Source of the DNA: Anaeromyxobacter terrae
GTDB lineage: Bacteria > Myxococcota > Myxococcia > Myxococcales > Anaeromyxobacteraceae
Reading direction: 5' to 3'
DNA: 64,000 nucleotides
Assembly (NCBI RefSeq): GCF_022690685.1
Contig: NZ_JALCYY010000004.1
Coordinates: 1 to 64,000, forward strand
A program made the position numbers and the translations under genes. Position 1 is the first letter of the stretch; each line of letters starts with the position of its first letter. Below the pieces are notes generated by a model that saw only the letters and a program-made list of their open reading frames with translations, was not told where the DNA came from and did no database searches. This document shows, piece after piece, positions 1-9,700 of this stretch.

Positions 1-516
1 CCGGCGCGCGAGCCGCTGCAGGCCGCTCGCGCGCCACGCCCAGAGGAGGAGCGCCGCGGCGCGCAGCCGCGCGGGGCGCGGGAACAGCGCGAAGACGCCG
101 GCGCGGTGCAGCCGGTCCGCCGGCGTGCGCCTGAGCTCGCGCTCCACCCGGAAGCGCGCGGCCTCGATGACGTGGTCGTAGCGCACGCCCGAGGGGCACG
201 CGGTCATGCACGCCATGCAGCCGAGGCAGCGGTCGAAGTGCTCGGCGACGATGGGCGACATCGCGACGCGGCCGTCCTCGAGCGCCCGGAAGAGGTCGAT
301 GCGGCCGCGCGGCGAGTCCATCTCCTCCTGCCAGCTCTGCCAGGTGGGGCAGACCGGCAGGCAGAAGCCGCAGTGGACGCAGTCGTCCGCGGGGCTCCGC
401 GCGCGCGCCGGCTCGCCGCCGCTGCGGCTCGTCCCGCGGTCCTCGGCGGGGACGCCGCGCGCGTCGCGGGCGACGGTCCGCTGCGTGGCGATGCGCGCGT
501 CGTCTGCCGTCGCCAT
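1..516 (-). CDS. glcF: Glycolate oxidase iron-sulfur subunit, 3' part off the window
   Basis: This is the N-terminal 172 residues of the iron-sulfur subunit of the membrane-associated glycolate oxidase, which passes electrons from glycolate oxidation towards the quinone pool. Two ferredoxin-type 4Fe-4S motifs are visible: C46-x2-C49-x2-C52-x3-C56-P and C97-x2-C100-x2-C103-x3-C107-P. The rest, normally a pair of CCG-type domains, lies beyond position 1. The ATG overlaps the glcE stop by one base (TGATG), and a GGGAGGG-like ribosome site lies just upstream, so it is translationally coupled to glcE. Seen directly: motifs, overlap and frame to the window edge. GlcF rather than the related LldE/LutA lactate subunit is inferred from the GlcD and GlcE neighbours. 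Confidence 0.9.
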   Translation of the reverse strand, partial: MATADDARIATQRTVARDARGVPAEDRGTSRSGGEPARARSPADDCVHCGFCLPVCPTWQSWQEEMDSPRGRIDLFRALEDGRVAMSPIVAEHFDRCLGCMACMTACPSGVRYDHVIEAARFRVERELRRTPADRLHRAGVFALFPRPARLRAAALLLWAWRASGLQRLARR

Positions 517-1730
517 CAGATCCCTCCCGCCAGCCGCCCGGGCGCGAGCCGCCCGTCCGGATCGAGCTCACGCTTCAGCCTGCGCATCACCTCGACCGCG
601 GGCGGCGGGTCGCCCCACGGATCCGCGACGGCGCGCAGCGCCGCCGGCGCGGCGGCGAGCACGAGCGAGCCGTTCCCCGGCCGGAGCGCGGGGCGCGCCG
701 CGGCGATGGCCCGCCCGGTCGCCTCGGCGCGCGAGAGCGTTCCCGCGACGAACGCGATCCCGAGCGCGGGGTGGAGCACGAGCGCCCCCGCGGCGAGCGT
801 CGCGACGACGGGCTCGAGCGCCCGCACCGCGCCCTCGAGCGCGGCGGGCGGAAAGGCGGCCTTGGCCCGCACGTCGCCCGCGAGGCGGAGCGCGTCGTGC
901 CGCGCCCAGAGCGCCGCCTCGTCGGCGCCCTCGATCCGCTCGCCCCGCGCGTCGAGGGCGAGGAGCCGCTCGGCCTGCTCGTGCACGCCCGGGCCGAACC
1001 CCTCGAAGCGGATCGCGAGCCGGAACCGGTCGCCCTCCTGCAGCGCCGCCATCGCGACCGGATCGAGCCGCGCGTCGAGCGCGGCGCGCGCGAGGGCGCG
1101 GACCTCCGCCGGAGCGAGGCCGGGGACGGCGACCGTGGCGGACGCCTCGGGCAGCGGATGGAGCCGGAAGACCACCTCGGCGAGGAGCCCGAGCGAGCCG
1201 AGCGAGCCGCAGAGGAGCCGCGGGAGGTCGAACCCCGCCACGTTCTTCACGACCTTGCCGCCGCCGCGCGCGACGACGCCGTCCGCCCGGACGATCGTCA
1301 CCCCGATGACGAGGTCGCGCACCGTGCCGAAGCGCGTGCGGCGCGGGCCGAACGCGTTCGCGGCGACGACGCCGCCCACCGTCGCGCGCTCCGGATGCGG
1401 CGGGTCGAGCGCCAGCCGCTGCCCGTGCGGCGCGAGGTGGCGCTGGAGCGCCGCGACGGTCATGCCCGCCTCGACCGCGACGATCTGGTCGGCGGGGGCG
1501 TGCTCGCGGACGCGGTCGAGCCGCCTCGTGTGGAGCACCGCGTCGAGACGCGCCGGCGGCGCGCCGAGCTCGAGATCCGTGCCGCCTCCGACGAACGTCA
1601 CCGCGGCCCGGTCGCGGGCGAGCGCGCGCATCGCGTCGGCCGCCTCGTCGAGCGAGGCGGGCTCGAGCGCCACCCGCGGGGAGAGGCCCAGGACGGCGTC
1701 GCCGTCCACCGGCGCGCGTACGCCGCTCAC
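516..1730 (-). CDS. glcE: Glycolate oxidase FAD-binding subunit
   Basis: A 404-residue FAD_binding_4 flavoprotein, the second flavin subunit of glycolate oxidase (glycolate to glyoxylate). The PCMH-type FAD-binding region shows FVGGGTDLELGAP near residue 40 and ATVGGVVAANAFGPRRTRFG near residue 110. I chose a GTG start at 1730 because it overlaps the glcD stop as GTGA and gives the usual GlcE N-terminus (VSGVRAPV). Reading further upstream in the same frame only gives arginine-rich shadow of glcD. Its stop overlaps the glcF ATG, so the three subunits form one tightly coupled operon. Sequence length fits the family. Confidence 0.9.
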   Translation of the reverse strand: MSGVRAPVDGDAVLGLSPRVALEPASLDEAADAMRALARDRAAVTFVGGGTDLELGAPPARLDAVLHTRRLDRVREHAPADQIVAVEAGMTVAALQRHLAPHGQRLALDPPHPERATVGGVVAANAFGPRRTRFGTVRDLVIGVTIVRADGVVARGGGKVVKNVAGFDLPRLLCGSLGSLGLLAEVVFRLHPLPEASATVAVPGLAPAEVRALARAALDARLDPVAMAALQEGDRFRLAIRFEGFGPGVHEQAERLLALDARGERIEGADEAALWARHDALRLAGDVRAKAAFPPAALEGAVRALEPVVATLAAGALVLHPALGIAFVAGTLSRAEATGRAIAAARPALRPGNGSLVLAAAPAALRAVADPWGDPPPAVEVMRRLKRELDPDGRLAPGRLAGGI

Positions 1731-3223
1731 CAGCGCTCCGCGAGCCCGGCCACCTCCGCGGGGTGGGGGCGGTAGGGGCCGGGCTTCTCGCCGCAGAGGC
1801 GCGGCGTCGGGAAGACCTTGCCCGGGTTCATGAGCGCGGCGCCGTCGAAGGCGCAGCGGACGCGCTGCATCGTGTCGAGATCGTCCGGCCCGAACTGCTC
1901 CGCCATGTACGCCGCCTTCTCGGCGCCGACGCCGTGCTCGCCGGTGATCGAGCCCCCGTAGCGGATGCACAGGCGCAGGATCTCGCCGCCGAGCCGGGCC
2001 GCGCGCTCCTCCTCGCCCGGCACGCGCGCGTCGTAGAGCACGAGCGGGTGGAGGTTCCCGTCCCCGGCGTGGAAGACGTTCGCGACCCGGAGCCCCGCCT
2101 CGTCGGCGAGGCGCGCGATGTCGCGGAGCACGCGCGCGATCTCGGAGCGCGGGATGACACCGTCCTCGACGAGGTAGCTCGGGCTGATGCGGCCCACCGC
2201 CGCGAACGCCGACTTGCGCCCCTTCCACATGAGCTGCCGCTCCGCCTCGTCGCGCGGCACGCGGACCTCGAGCGCACCCGCCGCGCGCGCGATCTCGATG
2301 GCCCGCGCCGAGACGTGCTCGACCTCTGCGCGCGGCCCGTCCGCGTCCATGAGCAGCGCCGCGCCCACGTCGGGCCAGTCGAGCCCGGTCGCGGCCTTGG
2401 CCGCCACGATCGCGAGCCGGTCCATCATCTCGATCGCCGCGGGGAGGATGCCCGCCGCGATGATGCCGGAGACCGCCGCGCCCGCCTCGTCGGTGGAGGG
2501 GAAGGTCGCGAAGAAGGTCCGCGTGGTCTCGGGCTTGCGCAGGAGCCGCACCGTGACCTCGGTGACGACCCCGAGCATCCCCTCGCTCCCGACGAGCGCG
2601 GCGAGCAGGTCGTAGCCCGGCGCGTCCGGCGCCGGGCCGCCGAGGTCGACGACGGCGCCGTCGGAGAGGACGACCCGGGCGGCGAGCACGTGGTTCGTCG
2701 TGAAGCCGTACTTGAGGCAGTGGGCGCCGCCGGAGTTCTCGGCGACGTTGCCGCCGATCGAGCAGACGCTCTGCGACGAGGGATCGGGCGCGTAGTAGAA
2801 GCCGTCGCCGGCCACCGCGCGCGTGACGTCGAGGTTGATGACCCCGGGCTCCACGCGCGCCCAGCCGTTCTCGAGGTCGAGCGCGAGGATGCGCCGCATG
2901 CGCGAGAGCGAGACGACCGCGCAGCCCGGCACCGGACGGGCCCCGCCGGACAGGCCGGTCCCCGCGCCCCGTGGCACGAGGGGTACGTTCGCGTCGCGCG
3001 CCACCCGGACGACCGCCGCGACCTCCTCGGTCGAGCCCGGGAGCACGACGAGCTCGGGGCACACGCGCCCGTGGGTCAGGCCGTCGCACTCGTACACGAG
3101 CAGCTCCGCGGGATCGACGACGACGTTCCGCGGCCCCACGATCCCGGCGAGCTGGCGAGCGAGGGACCGTGCGCCGACGCCTTCCCGTCGGGCCGCCTCC
3201 CCCGCTGCGCTCCGGGCAGTCAC
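1727..3223 (-). CDS. glcD: Glycolate oxidase large FAD subunit
   Basis: A 498-residue FAD-linked oxidase, the catalytic subunit of glycolate oxidase. It carries the PCMH FAD-binding loop VPRGAGTGLSGGA and the segment PDPSSQSVCSIGGNVAENSG. The C-terminal FAD-oxidase domain has FHAGDGNLHPLVLYD and YGGSITGEHGVG, both hallmarks of GlcD. The start is placed at a GTG at 3223 because a GGAGG lies 9 bases upstream and the length then matches E. coli GlcD. A longer in-frame reading reaches into a decayed TRAP gene and is not needed. The GTG overlaps the stop of that remnant (GTGA). D-lactate dehydrogenase is the main alternative, but glcE and glcF downstream favour glycolate. Confidence 0.92.
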   Translation of the reverse strand: MTARSAAGEAARREGVGARSLARQLAGIVGPRNVVVDPAELLVYECDGLTHGRVCPELVVLPGSTEEVAAVVRVARDANVPLVPRGAGTGLSGGARPVPGCAVVSLSRMRRILALDLENGWARVEPGVINLDVTRAVAGDGFYYAPDPSSQSVCSIGGNVAENSGGAHCLKYGFTTNHVLAARVVLSDGAVVDLGGPAPDAPGYDLLAALVGSEGMLGVVTEVTVRLLRKPETTRTFFATFPSTDEAGAAVSGIIAAGILPAAIEMMDRLAIVAAKAATGLDWPDVGAALLMDADGPRAEVEHVSARAIEIARAAGALEVRVPRDEAERQLMWKGRKSAFAAVGRISPSYLVEDGVIPRSEIARVLRDIARLADEAGLRVANVFHAGDGNLHPLVLYDARVPGEEERAARLGGEILRLCIRYGGSITGEHGVGAEKAAYMAEQFGPDDLDTMQRVRCAFDGAALMNPGKVFPTPRLCGEKPGPYRPHPAEVAGLAERW

Positions 3224-3476
3224 GGGTCGAGCGCCTCCGGGAGCCAGGGCACGATCGCCGTGGCCCCCTTCAGGCAAACCCCCGCCATCGCGACGGGCGG
3301 CGACAGGAACGCGGTCTTGAGGTTCACCGACACGAGCAGGACGGGGAAGCAGCGGGTCGTTCGCGAAGTGGCCGAAGGAGCGGGATGAGGATCGGCATGT
3401 AAGGTGACGACGATCTCGGTCCATTCCAGGGGCCACCCCAGGAGGAAGGGGGGAAGAAGACGACCTCGGAACCGGG
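3220..3476 (-). pseudogene. Remnant of a TRAP transporter large permease (DctM-type), multiply frameshifted
   Basis: Reading the minus strand while changing frame recovers the C-terminus of a TRAP large permease in order: LLGWPLEWTEIVVTL, then MPILIPLL, then FGHFANDPLL, then VNLKTAFLSPPVAMAGVCLK, ending ALDP and stop. This matches the known end of DctM-like permeases (EWTEI...PI..P...NL.TAFLSPPVAM...LKG). At least three frame changes in about 250 bases are needed, and one lies near a run of six C. The final TGA still overlaps the glcD GTG, so the ancestral dctM-glcD operon junction survives. The inferred lost function is TRAP uptake of a hydroxycarboxylate such as glycolate or lactate. The N-terminal part of the permease was not found upstream. 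Confidence 0.65.
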
Positions 3477-3736
3477 CATGGGCTGAAGCCCGCGTCGCGC
3501 CGCGCGCCTCCCAGCGGCGACACGCTGTGTCAATCGTCGACCCAACCGGTCGGACCCGCCCGCGACCCGGCGGAAGAAGTCGAGCGCATCCATCGTTCAG
3601 CGAGAGTCCGGGCTGGCGCGGGTTCCGCCGGCCTTGAACCGGAGTGCCTTACACGCGGCGTTTTGCCACGCGGCCAGTAGGCTCGGCCTGGTGGCGCCCG
3701 CCCCCGCGAAGGAGTGGCGTGATAGTTTCCGGCCAC
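3477..3736. other. Intergenic region between the TRAP remnant and the repeat lipoprotein gene
   Basis: No gene is convincing on either strand. A perfect TTGACA hexamer occurs on the minus strand near 3529-3534 and could belong to a promoter for the glc genes, but no matching -10 element at 17 bases was found. The plus-strand reading frame of the lipoprotein stays open back to 3644, but its extension lacks a signal peptide at its start and was not used. Confidence 0.4.
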
Positions 3737-6700
3737 ATGCTCCGCACCCGCTTCCTCGCCCGGGCGATCGCGGCCGCGCTGCTCATCTCGGCGGCGTGCG
3801 GCACCCGCGAAGCCGCGTCGCCCCCCTCCCCCACGACGCCCGGGACGCCGACGAGCGACGGGACCCAGGGCGCGGTGAGCCCGGTCGGAGGGAACGTCAC
3901 CGCGCGCGGCGGCGGGCTCGTCGTCGCGGTCCCGGCGGGCGCGATCGCGTCGCCCATCGACATCACCATCACCGAGATCACGAACCACGCGCCGAACGGC
4001 ACGGGCTCGGCCTACCGGCTCGGACCGGAGGGAACGAAGTTCTCCGCGCCCGTCGCGCTCATCTTCCGCGTCGATCCCGACGTGTCCGTCTTCGACCTCG
4101 CCGTCGCGACCCAGGATCCCTCCGGCTTCTGGGTCCGGGTCCCCGGCGTCCGGCGCGATCCGGTCGCGCACACCGTCGTCGCGACCACCACGCACTTCAG
4201 CGACTGGGCGCTCATCCCCGCCCCCTCCGATCGCGACCTCTCGGGCGTGTTCCAGATCTCCTCGACTCGCGACGGCGTCGTGGCGCACGGGATCTCGCGC
4301 CTCTACTTCGAGAGCGGCGACTCGAGCTCGAACTACTACCTCCAGTCCGGCCGGATCACCGTCGACTCGCCCATCTCCATCCCGGGCGCCACCTGCACCC
4401 CCACCGCGGCGACGCAGGACGTCGGGCCGAACATCGCCGAGATCCTCTCGAACCCGACCCGCTTCCGCTGGGGCGCGAGCGGGGTCTGGGACACCGCCTG
4501 CACCACGGACACCGGCACGCAGGTGCCGGGTTTCTCGTACGTCGTCTTCGACAACGTCGGCATCAACTATCTCCAGTGCGCGCGGGCCTACCTCGCGCCG
4601 CCCGTGATCCAGACGGACAAGGTCCTCGGCCAGTACCGCATCGACTGCGGGACCCAGGGCACCATCGACGCCGACTGGCACTTCGAGCGCTGCGTGCCGG
4701 GAGAGGTCTGCCAGTCCACGAACATCTGCAAGACCGCCGCGATCAGCTGCGACTCGGGCCTCCCGCTCTGCGTCGAGAACGGCAACGTCACGAACGGCAC
4801 GTACTGCGGGACGAACCTGGTCTGCGGCGACGGCGTGTGCAACGCGTGCACGGTCGGCGAGGCGTGCACGCCCACCAACGTCTGCCACGTGGGCGGGATC
4901 ACCTGCGACACCGGCTTCAAGGTGTGCACCGACACCGGCACGTCGCTCGCGAACGGCACGACCTGCGGCACGAACCAGGTCTGCTTCACCGGGACCTGCG
5001 TCGCCTGCACCGCCGGTGTGACCTGCGCGACGAACCCCAACAAGTGCGTTGCCGGAACGACCTCCTGCGCGACCGGGCAGGAGGTGTGCGTCGACACGGC
5101 CACGCCCATCGCCGCCGGTACCTCCTGCGGTACGAACCAGGTCTGCACCGGCACCGGCACCTGCATCGCGTGCACGGCGGGCGTGGCCTGCTCCACGAAC
5201 GCGAACAAGTGCGTCGCGGGAACGACCTCGTGCGCCACGGGCGCGGAGACGTGCGAGAACACCGCGACGAACATCGCCAACGGCACGACCTGCGACGTGA
5301 ACCCGAGCGTCCCCGAGGTCTGCTACAACGGCACCTGCTCCGCCTGCACCGCCGGCACCGCCTGCGCGACGAACCCCAACAAGTGCGTCGCCGGCACGAC
5401 GTCCTGCGCCACCGGCCAGGAGCTCTGCGTCGACACGACCACGCCGATCGCAAACGGCACGACCTGCGACGTGAACCCGAGCGTCCCCGAGGTGTGCCTC
5501 AACGGTACGTGCAACGCCTGCACGGCCGGGGGCACCTGCTCTACGAACGCGAACCCGTGCGTCGCGGGCACGTTCTCCTGCGCCACCGGCCAGCAGACCT
5601 GCGAGAACACGGCGACGAGCATCGCAGCCGGCACGACCTGCGGCGTGAACCAGGTCTGCAACGGCACCGGCACCTGCATCGCCTGCACGGCCGCGCTGTC
5701 CTGCTCCACGAACCCGAACAACTGCGTGGCGGGCACGACCTCCTGCTCCACGGGCGCCCAGACCTGCGTGAACACGGCGACGAACCTGCCGGACGGCACC
5801 GTGTGCGGCACCAACCAGGTCTGCAACGGCGGGACCTGCTCCGCCTGCACCGCTGGCACCGCCTGCTCGACGAACCCCAACAAGTGCGTCGCGGGCGTGT
5901 CCGACTGCTCCACCGGCACCGAGCGGTGCATCGACACGACGACGATCATCGCGAACGGCACGACCTGCGACGTGAACCCGAGCGTCCCCGAGGTCTGCTT
6001 CAACGGGACGTGCAGCGCCTGCACGGCGGGCCTCGCCTGCGCGACGAACCCGGGCGCCGCGTGCCTCACGGGCGTCACCTCCTGCTCGACCGGCACCGAG
6101 ACCTGCGTCGACTCGACGCCCAAGCCGAACGGCACGAGCTGCGGGTCGAACCTGGTCTGCAACGGCGGGGCGTGCCTCGCCTGCACCGCGGGCCTGTCCT
6201 GCTCGACGAACCCGAACGCCGCCTGCCTGACGGGCGTGACGTCCTGCTCGACCGGCACCGAGACCTGCATCGACTCGACGCCCAAGCCGAACGGCACCAC
6301 CTGCGGCACGAACCTGGTCTGTAGCGGCGGCACGTGCTCCGCCTGCACCGCCGGCACCGCCTGCGTCGGGAATCCGGATCCCGCCTGCCACGACGGCGTC
6401 ACCTCCTGCTCGACCGGCACCGAGGCCTGCGTCGACGGCGCGGCGAAGGCGAACGGCACCGCCTGCGGAACGGACCTGGTGTGCAGCGGCGGCGTCTGCT
6501 CCGCCTGCACGGCGAACCTCGCCTGCACGACGAACCCGGACACGGCCTGTCACGACGGCGTCACCTCGTGCGCCACCGGCACCCAGACCTGCATCGACGG
6601 CGCCGCGAAGACGAACGGCACCACGTGCGGCACGAACCTGGTCTGCAATGGCGGGGCGTGCAGCGCCTGCACGGCGAACGCGGCCTGCACCGCCAACCCG

Positions 6701-9700
6701 GACGCGGCCTGCCACGACGGCGTCACCTCCTGCTCGACCGGCACCCAGACCTGCCTCGACTCGACGGCGAAGCCGAACGGGACGAGCTGCGGCCTGAACC
6801 AGGTCTGCAACGGCGGCGCCTGCACCACCTGTACCGGGGGCCTCTCCTGCACGAACCCGGGCTCGTGCTTCCTCGGCACGACGTCGTGCTCGACCGGCTC
6901 GCAGACGTGCGTCGACACCGCGACGCCCGCGCCGAACGGCACCACCTGCGGCACGAACCAGGTCTGCAACGCGGGGACGTGCACCGCCTGCACGGCCGGA
7001 ACCGCCTGCTCGACGAACTCGAACCCCTGCGTCACCGGCCTCACCTCCTGCTCGTCGGGCGTGCAGACCTGCGAGAACACCTCGACGGCCGTCACGAATG
7101 GCACCTCCTGCGGCACGAACCTCGTCTGCAGCGCCGGCGCCTGCTCCGCCTGCACCGCCGGCACCGCCTGCACCACGAACCCGGGCGCCGCCTGCCTCAA
7201 CGGCGTGACGTCCTGCTCGACCGGGGCCGAGGTCTGCGTCGACTCGACGCCGAAGGGCGACGGGACGAGCTGCGGGACGAACATGGTCTGCTCGGGCGGC
7301 GTGTGCGGCTCCTGCACCGCGGGGCTCGACTGCGCGACGAACCCGAGCACGTGCCTCGGCGGGACGACCTCCTGCTCGACCGGCACCCAGGCGTGCCTCG
7401 ACGATCCGCTGAAGCCGAAGACGAACGGGACGGCCTGCGGGACGAACCAGGTCTGCAGCGGCGGCGTGTGCTCCGCCTGCACCGCCGGGCTCTCCTGCTC
7501 CGGGAACCCTGACCCGTGCCTCGCCGGCACGACCTCCTGCTCGAGCGGGACCTCGACCTGCGTCAACTCGACGACGGTGCTCGCGAACGGCACGAGCTGC
7601 GGGACGAACCTCTTCTGCAGCGCCGGCGTCTGCTCGCCCTGCACGGCGGGCGTCGCCTGCACGACGAACCCCGATCCGTGCCACACCGGCACGACCTCCT
7701 GCTCCACCGGGACGTCCACCTGTGTGGATACGGCGACGGCGGAGCCGAACGGCACGCTCTGCGGGACGAACCTCGTCTGTAACGGCGGCGCCTGCTCGGC
7801 CTGCACCGCGAACCAGGCCTGCTCGACGAACTCCGACCGGTGCCGGGCCGGCACCACCTCGTGCACGACCGGCACGCAGACCTGCGAGAACTCGGCGACG
7901 GTCCTCGCGAACGGCACGACCTGCGGCGTGAACGAGGTGTGCAACGGAGGCGTCTGCTCGACCTGCACCGCGAACCTGCCGTGCACCACGAACCCGAACC
8001 CGTGCCTCGACGGCACCACCTCCTGCACGAGCGGCACCCAGACCTGCGTCGACACGGCGACGCCGAAGTCGAACGGCACGACCTGCGGGACGAACCTCGT
8101 CTGCAACGCCGGCACCTGCAGCTCCTGCGTCGCCGGCACGGACTGCACGCCCGCGGGCGCCTGCGTCGTGTCCCAGACCTCGTGCTCGACCGGCACCCAG
8201 ACCTGTGTCGCGACGACCACCCCGCTCGCGAACGGCACGACCTGCGGCGCGAACCAGGTCTGCAACGGCGGGACTTGCACCGCGTGCACCGCGGGGGCGG
8301 CCTGCGCGACGAATACGAACAAGTGCGCCGCCGGGACGACCTCGTGCTCGACCGGCACCCAGACCTGCGAGAACACGACGACGAACCTCGCGAACGGCAC
8401 GAGCTGCGGCACGAACCAGGTCTGCGACGCGGGCGCCTGCGTGGCCTGCGCGGCGGGCGGCGCGTGCTCGACGAACCCGAACCCCTGCGTGGACGGCGTC
8501 GAGTCCTGCTCCACGGGCTCCCTCACCTGCGCCGACACGACCACCGTGAAGGCGAACGGCAGCTCGTGCGGCACGAACCAGGTGTGCAACGGCGGGAGCT
8601 GCGTCGCTTGCACCGCGGGCGCCGCCTGCACCACCAACCCGAACATCTGCGTCGCGGGCGTCACCTCCTGCGCGACGGGCGCGCAGGTTTGCGACAACGG
8701 CACGGTCGCGGCGAACGAGGGCGCCACTTGCGGCACGGACCTCGTCTGCCGGTCGGGATCGTGCATCCGCGTCGTCAGCGGCACGCGGCTCGTCACGCGC
8801 TGGACGACGGGCCTCGGCTGCTCGACGGCGGCGCCCTGTCAGACGACCACGGTCGCGCCGGACGTCGTCTCGCTCACCGCGCAGGTGGAGGCGATCGGGC
8901 CGGACGGCACGCGCTACCCCGGCTCGTTCTCGCCGTCGGGCTCCTTCTCGATCTCGGGCGTTCCCCCGGGCGCGTACACCCTCGCGTTCACGGACGGCGC
9001 CGGCGTCACGCACTTCTACGAGACCTCCGCGAGCACCGTCGACCTCGGCTACGACGTCCTCGGCCGCGAGGCCACCGCCGCGAGCGCCCCGACGCCGGTC
9101 ACCATCTCGGTCTCCGGGCTCTCCGGCTGGATCGACAGCGACGACGTGCAGCTCGCCGCGCCCGACGTGGACGCGTGGGACGCGCCGATCACCGGCGCGG
9201 AGATCCTCGCCGGCGAGGTGGGCGGCAGCGTCGTGGAGGACTGGTCGGCGAGCTCGATCGGGCGGGCGCTGAACCTCGTCGGCGGGACGGACGCGGTCTG
9301 GGTGCACCAGCTCTCGACCTCGACGGTGACGAGCGGGGTCCGCGCGTTCGCCTACCAGGCGGTGACCCGCTATGCCGCGACGACGTTCGGCGCCGACATG
9401 ACGAGCGGGGTCGCCGCGAGCCTCACCGCGCCGCTCGGCACGACGACGCAGACCGGGACGCTCACCATCGACTGGCGCACGAGCCAGTTCGAGGGGCTCC
9501 TCGCGTCGATGGGCCCCGGCGCCCAGCCCGCCTCGAACCCGCACGCGCTCGTCGTCCGTGCGCACCCCTACGCGCTCTCGAGCCCGGCCCCGGTCGCCGC
9601 CGGCGGCGCGCTCGAGCTCTTCCGTCTCGTCCAGCCGGCCGCCACCGCGGACGTGGATCTGACCGCGCTCACTCCGCCGATCGTCTACGGCCGGTATCTG

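Noticed and set aside
516-3089. An 857-residue frame that might look like a glcD-glcE fusion
   Set aside because: Only the last 404 residues are GlcE. The first part is an out-of-frame shadow of glcD, which has its own intact frame.
3634-6324. An 896-residue plus-strand frame overlapping the lipoprotein
   Set aside because: Arginine- and leucine-rich shadow of the repeat array in another frame, without any recognisable domain.
4691-8767. CRISPR-like regular repeats
   Set aside because: The 162-bp periodicity is inside a coding frame with variable units and no short identical repeats or spacers.
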